Positions 35,695 to 44,989 of a stretch of DNA of 64,000 bases are shown here, one piece after another. Numbering within the stretch: position 1 is the stretch's first letter; each line of letters starts with the position of its first letter. The stretch is from JAUIET01 sp045106985 (GTDB taxonomy: Bacteria; Pseudomonadota; Gammaproteobacteria; Pseudomonadales; JAUIET01): contig JBGCFQ010000002.1 in the NCBI GenBank assembly GCA_045106985.1, positions 1 through 64,000 on the forward strand. The letters are read 5' to 3'. Position numbers and translations under genes: made by a program. Under the pieces are notes generated by a model that had not been told where the DNA came from, ran no database searches, and was given only the letters and a program-made list of their open reading frames with translations.

Positions 35695-36282
35695 GTGCGT
35701 AAGCTTGATCACGATCACCGCCGTCAGGAAGTAGCTGAAGCTGCAGCGAAACTAATTGCAGAACGAGGACTTGAGTGTCTGACCACACGAAACCTGGCGA
35801 AAGAACTAGAATGTTCCATCGGCGTTCTTTCGCACTACTTCGATAATAAGCAGCAAATAGTTCTCGCCGCATTCCACTGGGCCGATCAGCGCATTGACAC
35901 GCGCGTTCAAGAGGCCATGTTGCGCCAAGACCTATGTCTGGACACTTTTATTCCCATTATCATTGAAGGCTTACCTATAACGCTTGAGTCAGACATGGAG
36001 TGGAAGGTGCGCTTCAATCTCTATACTCATGCGTTCACTGAACCAGATTTGTTATTAGCCCAGCGCGAAAAACTGGATCACTTTAGGCTGCTAATGGAGC
36101 AACAAATAGCTAACTTACAGCAGCGAGGACAGATTAGGAGCGACACCAGTGCCGAGCTCATTACACAATTGGCGTTTGATATTACTATTGGTGCTGCCCA
36201 TACGCTGCTGATGCTACCGATGAATGAACGAAGAGAGAGAGCTGGCAGATTGCTCACCCTTCTGGACCAACTAAGGCCCTAA
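35695..36282 (+). CDS. TetR-family transcriptional regulator
   Basis: This 195-residue repressor has the TetR helix-turn-helix at about residues 10-56 (VAEAAAKLIAERGLECLTTRNLAKELECSIGVLSHYFDNKQ), followed by a helical ligand domain. The GTG start lacks a strong ribosome binding site but gives the normal length. The GVLSHYF variant resembles BetI-like members. It is divergent from the P450 gene and a matching palindrome lies between, so autoregulation and control of the P450 are likely. The inducer is unknown. Confidence 0.9.
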   Translation: MRKLDHDHRRQEVAEAAAKLIAERGLECLTTRNLAKELECSIGVLSHYFDNKQQIVLAAFHWADQRIDTRVQEAMLRQDLCLDTFIPIIIEGLPITLESDMEWKVRFNLYTHAFTEPDLLLAQREKLDHFRLLMEQQIANLQQRGQIRSDTSAELITQLAFDITIGAAHTLLMLPMNERRERAGRLLTLLDQLRP

Positions 36283-36379
36283 CATTATATTGGCTTTATA
36301 TTGAAACCGTTGCGCTGAACTATGGACTTTTCCCAACTTCCGCCGCACCCTAAGTTGTTACAGCTGGAATGGTTTTTTG

Positions 36380-37093
36380 ATGAAACAAATCGCACTATCA
36401 TCCATCATTGAACAACTTCGCTCGATGGGCAACGCAAAAGATTCTGCTGCTGCACAACGTTTTTTCAAAACGGGTGAAGGCGAGTATGGCGAGGGCGATA
36501 AATTTCTTGGTATACGCGTGCCGGCACTGCGCCAGCTTGCAAAGCAAAACCTGCACCTTGTTTCTAACGATGTATGCAAACTGCTGCAGTCGCCCTTTCA
36601 TGAAGAACGACTGTGCGCACTTCTAATTTGGGTGTACCAATATGCCAAAAGCGATGCAGAATCAAAGGCTGAGATATACAGGCTTTATTTGTCGAATACC
36701 AGGTACATCAACAACTGGGACTTAGTCGATAGTTCAGCGCATAAGATCGTTGGACCTCAGCTCTACGCTAAAAATCGAACACTGCTTTACCAGCTTGCAG
36801 GCTCAACAAGCCTCTGGGAACGAAGAATAGCGGTCATTGCCACGCTTCATTTTATCCAACACGACGATTACGCAGATACCATTGCGTTAGCTCAATTGCT
36901 GCTTGGCGATACCCAAGACTTAATTCACAAAGCCACGGGATGGATGTTGCGAGAGGTGGGCAAAAGGAATGCAGCACCGCTTTACGAGTTTTTGGATATT
37001 CATGCCGGCAATATGCCGCGCACTATGTTGCGCTACGCCATTGAGAAATTAACAGCTGACCAGCGTAAGCACTACATGGGTATGCGGCGATAA
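36380..37093 (+). CDS. AlkD-like DNA alkylation repair protein
   Basis: This 237-residue protein belongs to the HEAT-repeat alkylpurine glycosylase family. Blocks include FFKTGEGEYGEGDKFLGIRVPALRQLAKQ, HEERLCALLIW, INNWDLVDSSAHKIVG with the Trp-Asp pair that lines the lesion-binding face, SLWERRIAVIAT, and HKATGWMLREVGKR. It removes bulky or charged alkylated bases in characterised members. I chose the ATG at 36380 over the TTG one codon upstream. The gene follows the TetR gene by 97 bases on the same strand. Confidence 0.9.
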   Translation: MKQIALSSIIEQLRSMGNAKDSAAAQRFFKTGEGEYGEGDKFLGIRVPALRQLAKQNLHLVSNDVCKLLQSPFHEERLCALLIWVYQYAKSDAESKAEIYRLYLSNTRYINNWDLVDSSAHKIVGPQLYAKNRTLLYQLAGSTSLWERRIAVIATLHFIQHDDYADTIALAQLLLGDTQDLIHKATGWMLREVGKRNAAPLYEFLDIHAGNMPRTMLRYAIEKLTADQRKHYMGMRR

Positions 37094-37187
37094 CTTCAAC
37101 AACAAATGAAACCTATCAGCGAATTGTCACTCTTAGGAACATACTACTTACACCATGTAAGTGGCAACTCAGACATTGGAGGCCATT

Positions 37188-37823
37188 TTGGTAGAACTGA
37201 AACACTGCCTCGCAATGGCCGCAAGCTTTGTCGTCTTCATATGGCTTGTTCACCTACTGAGTGTTGTTTTTGCGTTCGACATCCACACTTATGGTGTTCT
37301 TCCCAGAGACACTACAGGCCTTCGAGGTGTTCTACTAGGCCCATTCATTCACGGATCCTGGCAACACCTTTTAAGCAATACCATGCCCCTTTTGTTGCTG
37401 GGCACAATCATGCTTTATGGCAATCGAAAATCACGCTGGTGGGCGCTGGCTATCATATGGCAGGTGTCTGGTCTTGGGGTTTGGTTCTTCGCTCGCGACA
37501 GCTATCACTTTGGTGCTAGCGGTATTACGCACGGCTTGTTTTACTTTATGTGCCTGGTAGGTATATTGCGCCGGGACCTTCGATCTGTGGTACTGCTGAT
37601 GATCGCTTTCTATATGTACTCCACCATGCTTACAAGTGTATTTCCTGGCGAGCGAGGCGTTTCCTTCGAATACCATTTATTTGGCGCGCTAGGGGGAATT
37701 TTGTCGGCTGTTTTGTTTCGTGATACTGATAGAATTACTCGCAAAAAGTATGCATGGCAAACGGTAGATGACAGTATTGAAGAAGAGGATGACCCAGTCA
37801 TTGGTGATCAATGGAAGCTATAG
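37188..37823 (+). CDS. Rhomboid-like intramembrane protease
   Basis: This membrane protein of about 211 residues carries rhomboid features: HGSWQHLLSNTMPLLLLG in the second helix region, GASG with the presumed catalytic serine (about residue 111), and a C-terminal EYHLFGALGG with the catalytic histidine. Six hydrophobic helices can be traced, followed by an acidic tail. I favour the TTG at 37188, because GGAGG lies five bases upstream; a GTG at 37161 is possible but has no ribosome binding site. Substrates are unknown. The next gene starts ten bases after the stop. Confidence 0.83.
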   Translation: MVELKHCLAMAASFVVFIWLVHLLSVVFAFDIHTYGVLPRDTTGLRGVLLGPFIHGSWQHLLSNTMPLLLLGTIMLYGNRKSRWWALAIIWQVSGLGVWFFARDSYHFGASGITHGLFYFMCLVGILRRDLRSVVLLMIAFYMYSTMLTSVFPGERGVSFEYHLFGALGGILSAVLFRDTDRITRKKYAWQTVDDSIEEEDDPVIGDQWKL

Positions 37824-37832
37824 GATTGCCGC

Positions 37833-38738
37833 ATGCCCGACTATATGAAACCTAAGAACTGGCCAATTATCGCCGGCTTAGGCATTCTGCGCGTGCTCGC
37901 GTGGCTGCCCTTCCCTCTTAACGTTCGCCTTGGCAAAGGCATTGGTTCCTTCTTATTCATGTTGCCTACAAGTCGCAGGCAGGTAACCGAGACAAACATC
38001 GAACTGTGCTTCCCTGAACTGAATGCCTCTGAACAACAAGCGTTCTGCAAAAGCGTGTTTCAGAATTACGGTGCAGGCCTGGTTGAGACAGCCATGGCAT
38101 GGTGGGCTCCAATTGATAAGCTCAACGCTCTTATTGAAGTGGAAAATCTGGAAATTTGCGAGAACGCACAGGCACAGGGCAAAGGCATGCTAATGCTGGG
38201 TGCGCACTTTTCAACACTGGATTTTGGCGGCGTGATGGCCTCTAAATACATAGACTATTCGGTGATTTATAGACCGCAAAAGAATAAGTTCTTCGATTCC
38301 GTCGTTCAGAAAGGCCGCGCTAGGCACACGCGGTCAGCAATAAAGAGTACCCAATTGCGAAGCCTTGTTCGGGCCATTAAGAACGATGAGACAGTTTGGT
38401 ATGCGCCAGATCAGGATGAAGGAGAAGAAAACTCAGTCTATGCGCCCTTCTTTGGTCAGACTGCCGCTACTGTAAAAGCCACTGCTACTCTTGCCAGACT
38501 AACCGGAGCGCCAGTAGTGATGTTTAGCCATCGCCGCAAAGAAGACGACTCAGGCTATGTTGGCACCTTTGCAGGGCCACTGGAGAACTTCCCTTCAGGT
38601 GACGATGAAGCTGATGCCGCCGCCGTTAATGCGCTTATGGAGCAACAGATTCGCTTGGCGCCCGCCCAGTACTATTGGGTACATCGTCGATTCAAAACTC
38701 AGCCAAGTACCAAACGCGGTGCTCTTTACCAACGATAA
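37833..38738 (+). CDS. Lipid A biosynthesis acyltransferase (LpxL/HtrB family)
   Basis: This 301-residue inner-membrane enzyme transfers an acyl chain to lipid A or a related glycolipid. It has an N-terminal hydrophobic anchor, RRQVTETNIELCFPEL, the catalytic HxxxxD-type motif in LGAHFSTLDFGG, and the downstream RPQKNKFFDSVVQKGRARH and DQDEGEENSVYAPFFG segments. Length is typical. It follows the rhomboid gene by ten bases, so they form an operon. LpxL versus LpxM versus a lyso-ornithine-type role cannot be separated here. Confidence 0.92.
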   Translation: MPDYMKPKNWPIIAGLGILRVLAWLPFPLNVRLGKGIGSFLFMLPTSRRQVTETNIELCFPELNASEQQAFCKSVFQNYGAGLVETAMAWWAPIDKLNALIEVENLEICENAQAQGKGMLMLGAHFSTLDFGGVMASKYIDYSVIYRPQKNKFFDSVVQKGRARHTRSAIKSTQLRSLVRAIKNDETVWYAPDQDEGEENSVYAPFFGQTAATVKATATLARLTGAPVVMFSHRRKEDDSGYVGTFAGPLENFPSGDDEADAAAVNALMEQQIRLAPAQYYWVHRRFKTQPSTKRGALYQR

Positions 38739-38971
38739 ATAAAGCGCCATACCCAGCCAGGGTGTTCTTCGCATAGGGTGTCGCTCTAGGGTCAGGCGCT
38801 CGCCCATACTGCTCACTATTCAACCAGCCTCTTGAGCCTTTGATCACTTAACAACCAAATTTATACTCTGGTCTAATTAAGTTCTGACGGAAACACAATG
38901 TTTTACATTTTTTTTCGTGAACTTGGCTACTCTTACGATGAGAAGTACGTCACATGAAGCAGGAGAACGAC

Positions 38972-39160
38972 ATGGATCAACATGATGTTGAGTTCCAACG
39001 TTTTCTGCAGAAATTGGAATTCAGCGACACCGTATGGAAGCAGTTGGTCACGCAGAAAATCGAAGACAATAAAGATCAGTACAAACACGATCACATTCAG
39101 CCGCAGTTTAAACACTGGGGATTGGAGTTGCGGCCAGATCTGCCCAGCGACCCACAGTAA
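38972..39160 (+). CDS. Small hypothetical protein
   Basis: This encodes 62 residues, MDQHDVEFQRFLQKLEF..., rich in charged residues, His and Gln, with no membrane segment. I do not recognise a family. The start is supported by AGGAGAAC five bases upstream; another ATG at 38954 overlaps that site. It stands alone in a 465-base gap between the acyltransferase gene and pgi, facing pgi. Coding status is likely because of the good ribosome binding site, but unproven. Confidence 0.6.
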   Translation: MDQHDVEFQRFLQKLEFSDTVWKQLVTQKIEDNKDQYKHDHIQPQFKHWGLELRPDLPSDPQ

Positions 39161-39202
39161 TATAAGAGAGGAAGCAGGCAGCGGGCTGTTGTCTGATGGA
39201 AA

Positions 39203-40783
39203 CTAGCTTAAACGCTTTTCTATCCAGGCCATTAACGCTCGAGTAGAAGCATCAAAATCATCTGGTGGCTGCGAGAAATCAGTGCCGTATTCATTAGCCA
39301 AACGCTTACCAAGCTGAACACCCCACTGGTCAAAGGAATTTAGATTCCAAACCACGCCTTGCACAAAAATTTTGTGTTCATATAAGGCGATCAGTGCTCC
39401 CAAACTAAAGGGGTTAAGGCTTTCAAGTGCAAGGCTTATGCTGGGTCGGTTACCGGGGTAGCTTGTGTATGGTTTACCATCTTCGGCAACCTGGCCATTC
39501 ATAAACGCACTCGCCTGAGCCAACATATTTGAAAGTAGTATTCGATGCTGTGTGAGCTCTTCAGCATTCGGGTTCAATGCAACAATAAACTCAAGCGGCA
39601 CAATGCCGGTACCCTGGTGCAGCAGTTGGAAGAATGCGTGCTGGCCGTTGGAACCATTTTGACCCCACACTACCGGTCCAGTCGCATAGCTAACGTTGTT
39701 ACCATCAATATCAACCGACTTACCATTGCTCTCCATGTCTAACTGCTGCAAATACATGGGAAGCAAACTAAGTGCATCGTTGTAGGGAATAACACCCAGA
39801 CTATGGTGACCACAAAAATTGTTATGCCAAACGCCGACCATGGCCAGCATAACCGGCATGTTGTTGTGCAATTCCGTGTTGAAGAAATGTTGGTCCATGG
39901 AGTTTGCGCCACTGAGCAACTCTTCAAAATGCTCAAAACCCAGGGCCATTGCGATGGGTAAACCTATGCTAGACCACAATGAGAATCGGCCGCCAACCCA
40001 GTCCCAAAACGACAGAAGATTGTCTTCGTGAATGCCAAAAGCAACAGCTGCTTCAACATTAGTTGTTACGGCTATACAGTGCTGCGCGATAGCATTCGTA
40101 TCCTGATAATGATCCAACAACCAGGCACGCGCCAACTGCGCGTTACACATTGTTTCTTGAGTAGTGAATGTTTTGCTGGAAATCGAGAAGAGTGTTTCTT
40201 CCGGGTTGAGGTGAGCCACTGTATGGGCTAAATGCGTTTCGTCCACGTTACTAACAAAATGTACCTTTAGCGTGCTGCTTTGCAGGTGCCTAAGAGCTTC
40301 GCATATCATCTTCGGGCCTAGGTCGGACCCTCCAATACCGATGTTGACCAAATGTCGTATTTGCTTACCCGTATGACCGCGCCATTTTCCGCTCCGAACG
40401 TCTTTGCTAAGCTTCTTTATTTTCGCCAGTTCACCCGCCACTTGTTGCTGAATTGTCGCGCCGTAAAACTCCACAGAATTTGCAACTTGATCTCTGAGCG
40501 CAATATGCAGAACAGCGCGGTTTTCTGTGACGTTGATTGCATCGCCTCGACGCATTGCGGCCATCTTTTCGGTTAAGCTGCACTCTTTCGCGAGCTCTAG
40601 TAATGAATTTTTTACTGAGGAATCTATCGCAGTTTTAGCATAGTCGAACCGTATGCCGGCGTGCTCAATCGTGCAATTTTCTCCTCGCTTTGAATCTGCC
40701 TGCAACAGCTCTGCGATCGTTCTTCGCGACGATGCCTGTTTTTCCAACTGGCGCCACGCCTTTGTAGAATCTGGTGTAGACAT
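39203..40783 (-). CDS. pgi: Glucose-6-phosphate isomerase
   Basis: This enzyme interconverts glucose-6-phosphate and fructose-6-phosphate, feeding the nearby polysaccharide genes. The 526-residue protein has NIGIGGSDLGPKM, SKTFTTQET, FSLWSSIGLP, the catalytic Glu-His region around LLHQGT, and the signature GVVWNLNSFDQWGVQLGKRLA near the end. It starts five bases after the stop of the DHH-family gene, suggesting cotranscription. Confidence 0.97.
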   Translation of the reverse strand: MSTPDSTKAWRQLEKQASSRRTIAELLQADSKRGENCTIEHAGIRFDYAKTAIDSSVKNSLLELAKECSLTEKMAAMRRGDAINVTENRAVLHIALRDQVANSVEFYGATIQQQVAGELAKIKKLSKDVRSGKWRGHTGKQIRHLVNIGIGGSDLGPKMICEALRHLQSSTLKVHFVSNVDETHLAHTVAHLNPEETLFSISSKTFTTQETMCNAQLARAWLLDHYQDTNAIAQHCIAVTTNVEAAVAFGIHEDNLLSFWDWVGGRFSLWSSIGLPIAMALGFEHFEELLSGANSMDQHFFNTELHNNMPVMLAMVGVWHNNFCGHHSLGVIPYNDALSLLPMYLQQLDMESNGKSVDIDGNNVSYATGPVVWGQNGSNGQHAFFQLLHQGTGIVPLEFIVALNPNAEELTQHRILLSNMLAQASAFMNGQVAEDGKPYTSYPGNRPSISLALESLNPFSLGALIALYEHKIFVQGVVWNLNSFDQWGVQLGKRLANEYGTDFSQPPDDFDASTRALMAWIEKRLS

Positions 40784-40788
40784 CAGGA

Positions 40789-41748
40789 TTAACCGTAGCG
40801 CTTTTGCAGCGCGGCAACAAAATCGGGCAGCATGGTGGCTGGCAAATCATTGATGCCCGCCGCCGCCTTACGACCACCACCGGTGGGAAATTGCATGCAC
40901 AGTTCGTCTGCGCCTGTTTTATTGTTTAAGGGGGCACGTACACTGACTAAGTAATTGCCGTCGGATTTCTCAGTCAACACAGCGTGAGCGCGATCCGGGA
41001 ATTGGTTCGCTAAATCGTTACTGAAAACACCACTTACTCGTCGTGCCCAGGCCTCGTTGGGAAATGTTAAAACTGCAGTACTTACATCCGCATGGTCATA
41101 CTTAACAGATTGCGCTGACGCCATATCCTGCTGATAACCGGTCTCGAGTTTTTCGAAAGTTTGCGCAGATTCACTTAGGAACTGCAAGGGACTTGCGAAT
41201 GGCAGCATGTGCTCAAAAAGAGCTTGTGGCGTAAAATGCAAATCATCAAGACTTGCCCCGTAGCCGTTGTAATTAATATAAGTGCCCAAATTCTCTAGCT
41301 TCTTAACGTCACTTTCAGACAAACTCGTCTGCCTTGCCAAGGCGTGGGCACTCACTTTCAAATTGTCACCAAAGGCTGCAGTGATAGCCCACTCGCGATA
41401 GGCTCCTTTCAGGTAACCATTAATCAACAAGCTAGTGCAGGTATCAGCGGCCGTATTGATCAAGGCTGTCAATCTGACGGATTCAGGAATGTCTCCAGCA
41501 AAGTGGTGATCGCAGTAAAAAACCTCAGCGCCTGCGTCCAGTATTGCAAGAAGAGCCTCGTTATTTTTGTCCATTGAGATATCGAGTGCTGTAACTTGGT
41601 CACCAGCAACGGCATCAATTTGCTTCAGTAGCGCGATGTCACGCTTAACACCGGTGATTAAAATAGAGTCGCGAGGCTCCGCCTGCCGCAATTGGATAAG
41701 AGCGCAAATGCCATCAGCATCGCCATTGAACACATCGTAGTTCGTCAT
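40789..41748 (-). CDS. DHH-family phosphoesterase-like protein
   Basis: This 319-residue cytosolic protein begins NYDVFNGDADGICALIQL, a DHH-type motif I, and has YCDHHFAGDIPE with the metal-binding Asp-His-His near residue 79. The C-terminal FPTGGGRKAAAGINDLP is a DHHA1-like substrate loop. Homologous proteins include RecJ-like, oligoribonuclease (NrnA) and cyclic-dinucleotide phosphodiesterases; I cannot choose among these. It is tightly linked to pgi downstream and 47 bases after the wbpM homologue. Confidence 0.85.
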   Translation of the reverse strand: MTNYDVFNGDADGICALIQLRQAEPRDSILITGVKRDIALLKQIDAVAGDQVTALDISMDKNNEALLAILDAGAEVFYCDHHFAGDIPESVRLTALINTAADTCTSLLINGYLKGAYREWAITAAFGDNLKVSAHALARQTSLSESDVKKLENLGTYINYNGYGASLDDLHFTPQALFEHMLPFASPLQFLSESAQTFEKLETGYQQDMASAQSVKYDHADVSTAVLTFPNEAWARRVSGVFSNDLANQFPDRAHAVLTEKSDGNYLVSVRAPLNNKTGADELCMQFPTGGGRKAAAGINDLPATMLPDFVAALQKRYG

Positions 41749-41795
41749 ACTTTTTCTCTAACTACCGCTATGACGGCTGTTGTAAAGCAAGGGGT

Positions 41796-43811
41796 TTATT
41801 TTCGGGTTGGTACGCCAGCTGGGAATAGCGGCTTGATCTTGTCACTCTCGAGTGAAACAACCGGTATGTCAGCTTGTTGCACCATGCGCTCCCACAAGTA
41901 ATCAGACACTGGGCCGCGACTAACAAAGCCGTGCACCAGCTCCACTAGAATTGCGCGAATACTATCGCAATCACCGGCATCACACGCTGCTTCCAAACTC
42001 ACCAGAAACTGCTGCACTACGTCATAGTCGGGGTATTCTTCTTCAGCGCACATAATCATGGGATGACCAGTACCGCTGACATTATTACCAACTAACAACT
42101 CTTCGTACAGTTTTTCGCCTGGTCGCAGGCCAGTAACTTTGATTTCTATATCCCCGTAAGGATTGGATTCATCTTTCACTTCATAACCCATCAAGCGGAT
42201 CATGCGCTTGGAGAGATCGATGATTCGTACCGGCTCGCCCATGTCTAACACAAAAACTTCGCCACCGGATGCCAGTGCACCCGACTGTAAAACCAGTTGA
42301 GCAGCTTCCGGCATTGTCATGAAATACCGAATAATTTCCGAGTGAGTTACCGTCACTGGTCCGCCCGAGCTAATTTGTTGGCGAAACAGCGGCACAACAG
42401 ACCCTGAGGAGCCCAATACATTGCCAAATCGAACCATGCAGAAATTTGTATTTCCAGGTTTTTCGGCCAAACCCTGAAGAGCTATTTCAGCAAGGCGCTT
42501 AGAAGCTCCCATAATATTAGTAGGTCGTACAGCCTTGTCGGTAGAGATCAGCACGAACCGCTCCACATCAGCGCGAATAGCTGCTAGCGCTGTATTAACC
42601 GTGCCAAACACATTATTTCTTACACCTTCCGCCACGTTGTATTCAACCAATGGCACGTGCTTATGCGCTGCAGCATGGTAAACAGTTTGAATTTTAAAGG
42701 CTTTCATCACCCGTTCGATGTGCTTCAGATCCTTCACTGAACCAAGCAAAGGCGTCAGCTTTACATCTCTCTGCAGAGCGACCAAGGCTTGACGCAACTC
42801 ATGCTCAATCTTATAGAGAGCGTACTCAGAGGTCTCGAACAAAACCAACTCTTTCGGAGAGTGGTTGATAATTTGTCGGCAGAGCTCACCACCTATCGAT
42901 CCCCCCGCTCCAGTGACCAACACCACTTTGTTGGCAACGCATTCGTCAATCAATTCAGGATGTGGCGGCACAGGATCACGACCTAAAAGGTCTTCAATGT
43001 CAATGTCCTGAATTTCGGCAATGGAAGCTTTGCCTTGAATAAGACTGGCGAAGTTGGGTATTGTTTTCACATACACCGGTAAGCCAACTAGCCGATTTAT
43101 AACTTCACGACGATACTCTCGAGGTGCTGCCGGCATTGCCAATAGAACTTTCCCGACTTCGTATTGATGTACTATTTGTGCGAGTCGCTCGGGAGCCCTA
43201 ACAGTTACTCCATTGATCACGCTGCCGTGAAGGCGCACGTCATCATCAACGAAACATACCGGGTGATATTCATCGCTGTGCATAAGAGCTGTCAGCAACT
43301 GGCGTCCAGAAGCACCGGCTCCATAGATCACCACTTTATCTGCCAGACTTTTTAGCTTGTATTGGTAAAACGCTCTAATAGATAACCGGGACCCTCCGAT
43401 CAACAGTGTGGCGATGGCCCAGTAGAGCATCGGTGTAGAACGCGGAAATTCGGTGTCTAACAAATAAATTAGAGAGGTGAACACGATAGTTGATATCGTG
43501 ACCGCTTTGAGTATCGCTAGAATGGCCTGCTGCCCCATGAAGCGAATAACAGCACGGTAAAGACCCAAACGTAAAAATAAAGCCGCGCTAATGCCAATAG
43601 TCAATGCTACGGCTGCGTATGCGCTAGGCGCAACAGGGAACTCCATGCTACCCCAACGCAACGCAACGGCTATCCATATCGCCAAGGGTATCGACAATAG
43701 ATCTGCAACCAGCATCAGAGTTTGCTTAACGTTTCTCGGAAGCTCTGCAGCTTTGTCTATGGGCGAGAAATATTCGATCGCGCGGTGGAATAACTTTGTC
43801 AGCTTATGCAT
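41796..43811 (-). CDS. wbpM: UDP-N-acetylglucosamine 4,6-dehydratase, WbpM type
   Basis: This 671-residue membrane protein belongs to the WbpM/CapD/PglF family of sugar-nucleotide C6 dehydratases. Four N-terminal membrane helices (about 25-125) lead to a first Rossmann fold (YGAGASGRQLL) and the catalytic SDR domain (VTGAGGSIGGELC). The active site reads STDKAVRPTNIMGASKR: Met replaces the usual Tyr, the Ser-Met-Lys triad known for WbpM. It makes 4-keto-6-deoxy precursors for QuiNAc/FucNAc-type O-antigen sugars. GGAAGG precedes the ATG by ten bases. It follows the wbpL and wbpK homologues, as at the end of Pseudomonas O-antigen loci. Confidence 0.92.
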   Translation of the reverse strand: MHKLTKLFHRAIEYFSPIDKAAELPRNVKQTLMLVADLLSIPLAIWIAVALRWGSMEFPVAPSAYAAVALTIGISAALFLRLGLYRAVIRFMGQQAILAILKAVTISTIVFTSLIYLLDTEFPRSTPMLYWAIATLLIGGSRLSIRAFYQYKLKSLADKVVIYGAGASGRQLLTALMHSDEYHPVCFVDDDVRLHGSVINGVTVRAPERLAQIVHQYEVGKVLLAMPAAPREYRREVINRLVGLPVYVKTIPNFASLIQGKASIAEIQDIDIEDLLGRDPVPPHPELIDECVANKVVLVTGAGGSIGGELCRQIINHSPKELVLFETSEYALYKIEHELRQALVALQRDVKLTPLLGSVKDLKHIERVMKAFKIQTVYHAAAHKHVPLVEYNVAEGVRNNVFGTVNTALAAIRADVERFVLISTDKAVRPTNIMGASKRLAEIALQGLAEKPGNTNFCMVRFGNVLGSSGSVVPLFRQQISSGGPVTVTHSEIIRYFMTMPEAAQLVLQSGALASGGEVFVLDMGEPVRIIDLSKRMIRLMGYEVKDESNPYGDIEIKVTGLRPGEKLYEELLVGNNVSGTGHPMIMCAEEEYPDYDVVQQFLVSLEAACDAGDCDSIRAILVELVHGFVSRGPVSDYLWERMVQQADIPVVSLESDKIKPLFPAGVPTRK

Positions 43812-43888
43812 AGATTATTGGCCTTCCATCGCCTCTTAATTTAGTCATTTTCGCCCTGCGGTGAACGTGCTCACGAAATGAGCGGGAA

Positions 43889-44989
43889 TTATATTTTGTC
43901 TGCGCCCGATAACAACAACCTTTGCCTTAAAACCCCTATAATTACGCAAAAAAACATATAGGCAATAACAGTAATTATAGTGCCTTCTGTCGGATTAGCC
44001 CGAATGTAAATTGCCAGTGGCAATACGACTGCACAATTAACCACCGCATAACTAAGCGCCACCTTTTTGTGGCTGCCCCAGCGTCGAGCAAGCAATTGAT
44101 AAGGGTGACTCCTGTGCGCCGCTGTAATGTCTTCTCTGGCAATTAATCGAAGGATTATGGTCGTTAGTGCTTCAGCCACAAATACTATTAACAGAACCAA
44201 GCTGACTAGAATATGAACGAAGCCATTAACATGAGCAATTATGGCTAAGCCAGCCAATAGAAAACCGAGGAACAAGCTACCAGCATCGCCGAGAAACACT
44301 TTTGCTGGCGACCAATTCCAACATAGAAAGGCCGCTGTTGCGCTGGAAACAATTAAACAGTACGCCACAAAGTGTGCTGAAGAGCCCTCAGCGATGTTAG
44401 ATACAGAGCCCTCAGCGATATTGGATAAAGAGCCTTCAGCGATGCCAAATAAAAAGCCATCAGCGATGCCTGATAGAGAGCCATCAGCACCGGCGGCAAA
44501 CACGGCGACAGACAATGAGAAAAACAAACTTTGACTGGCAGCCAGGCCATCAGTGCCATCCATAAAATTAAACAGATTGGTATAAACGAACAAACTCAAT
44601 GCTGAAGCTAATAGTGGCAACCAGAGTGGCAACCACACCTGATTTGCAAGAAGTAGAGCACAGCCTAAAAACAGAACGGCGCGAACTCGCCGAGACAGTC
44701 CGAATCGATCGTCAACCCATCCTGCGCAGGCAAGCGCAAAAGCAAGGCAAAAAAGCATTAGTAGCGAAGGGCTTGCACTCCAATACAATACAAAGCCTAT
44801 TAAAACTGGAGAAACAACAAGGGCCATCGCAATTCCAGCACCACCCGGAGTCGGCACCGTGTGGGAGCTACGAAGGTTTGGAACATCGAACCAGTGGCGC
44901 GAATTAGCCAAGTTACGATAGAAATACAGCGCAGAATAAACACCGATAAACACCAAAACGAGCACGAGCGACAATCCAGCAGCGGTCAT
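43889..44989 (-). CDS. wbpL: Glycosyltransferase family 4 (WbpL/WecA-like) with an octapeptide repeat insert
   Basis: This 366-residue multi-pass enzyme transfers a sugar-1-phosphate to undecaprenyl phosphate to start O-antigen synthesis. The family's Asp motifs are present: AGWVDDRFGLS, NLFNFMDGTDGLA and KVFLGDAGS. Between the second and third lies an odd insert made of about four and a half copies of an 8-residue unit (GSLSNIAE-like), encoded by 24-bp repeats at 44382-44488. The start overlaps the stop of the epimerase gene (ATGA). The gene is named by homology and position; the exact sugar is unknown. Confidence 0.88.
   Translation of the reverse strand: MTAAGLSLVLVLVFIGVYSALYFYRNLANSRHWFDVPNLRSSHTVPTPGGAGIAMALVVSPVLIGFVLYWSASPSLLMLFCLAFALACAGWVDDRFGLSRRVRAVLFLGCALLLANQVWLPLWLPLLASALSLFVYTNLFNFMDGTDGLAASQSLFFSLSVAVFAAGADGSLSGIADGFLFGIAEGSLSNIAEGSVSNIAEGSSAHFVAYCLIVSSATAAFLCWNWSPAKVFLGDAGSLFLGFLLAGLAIIAHVNGFVHILVSLVLLIVFVAEALTTIILRLIAREDITAAHRSHPYQLLARRWGSHKKVALSYAVVNCAVVLPLAIYIRANPTEGTIITVIAYMFFCVIIGVLRQRLLLSGADKI
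44382..44488. repeat. 24-bp in-frame tandem repeat inside the wbpL homologue
   Basis: About 4.5 copies of a 24-bp unit (gagccctcagcgatgttaga...) read as imperfect octapeptides G-S-(L/V)-S-(N/G)-I-A-(E/D) in the coding strand. Because 24 is a multiple of three, copy-number changes alter protein length but not frame. The copies have diverged at third and some first positions, so the array is not brand new. Confidence 0.9.

Noticed and set aside
44241..44534. Plus-strand frame with repeated KEPSAMPD-like octapeptides
   Set aside because: It is the antisense reading of the 24-bp array within the wbpL homologue and has no start signals.
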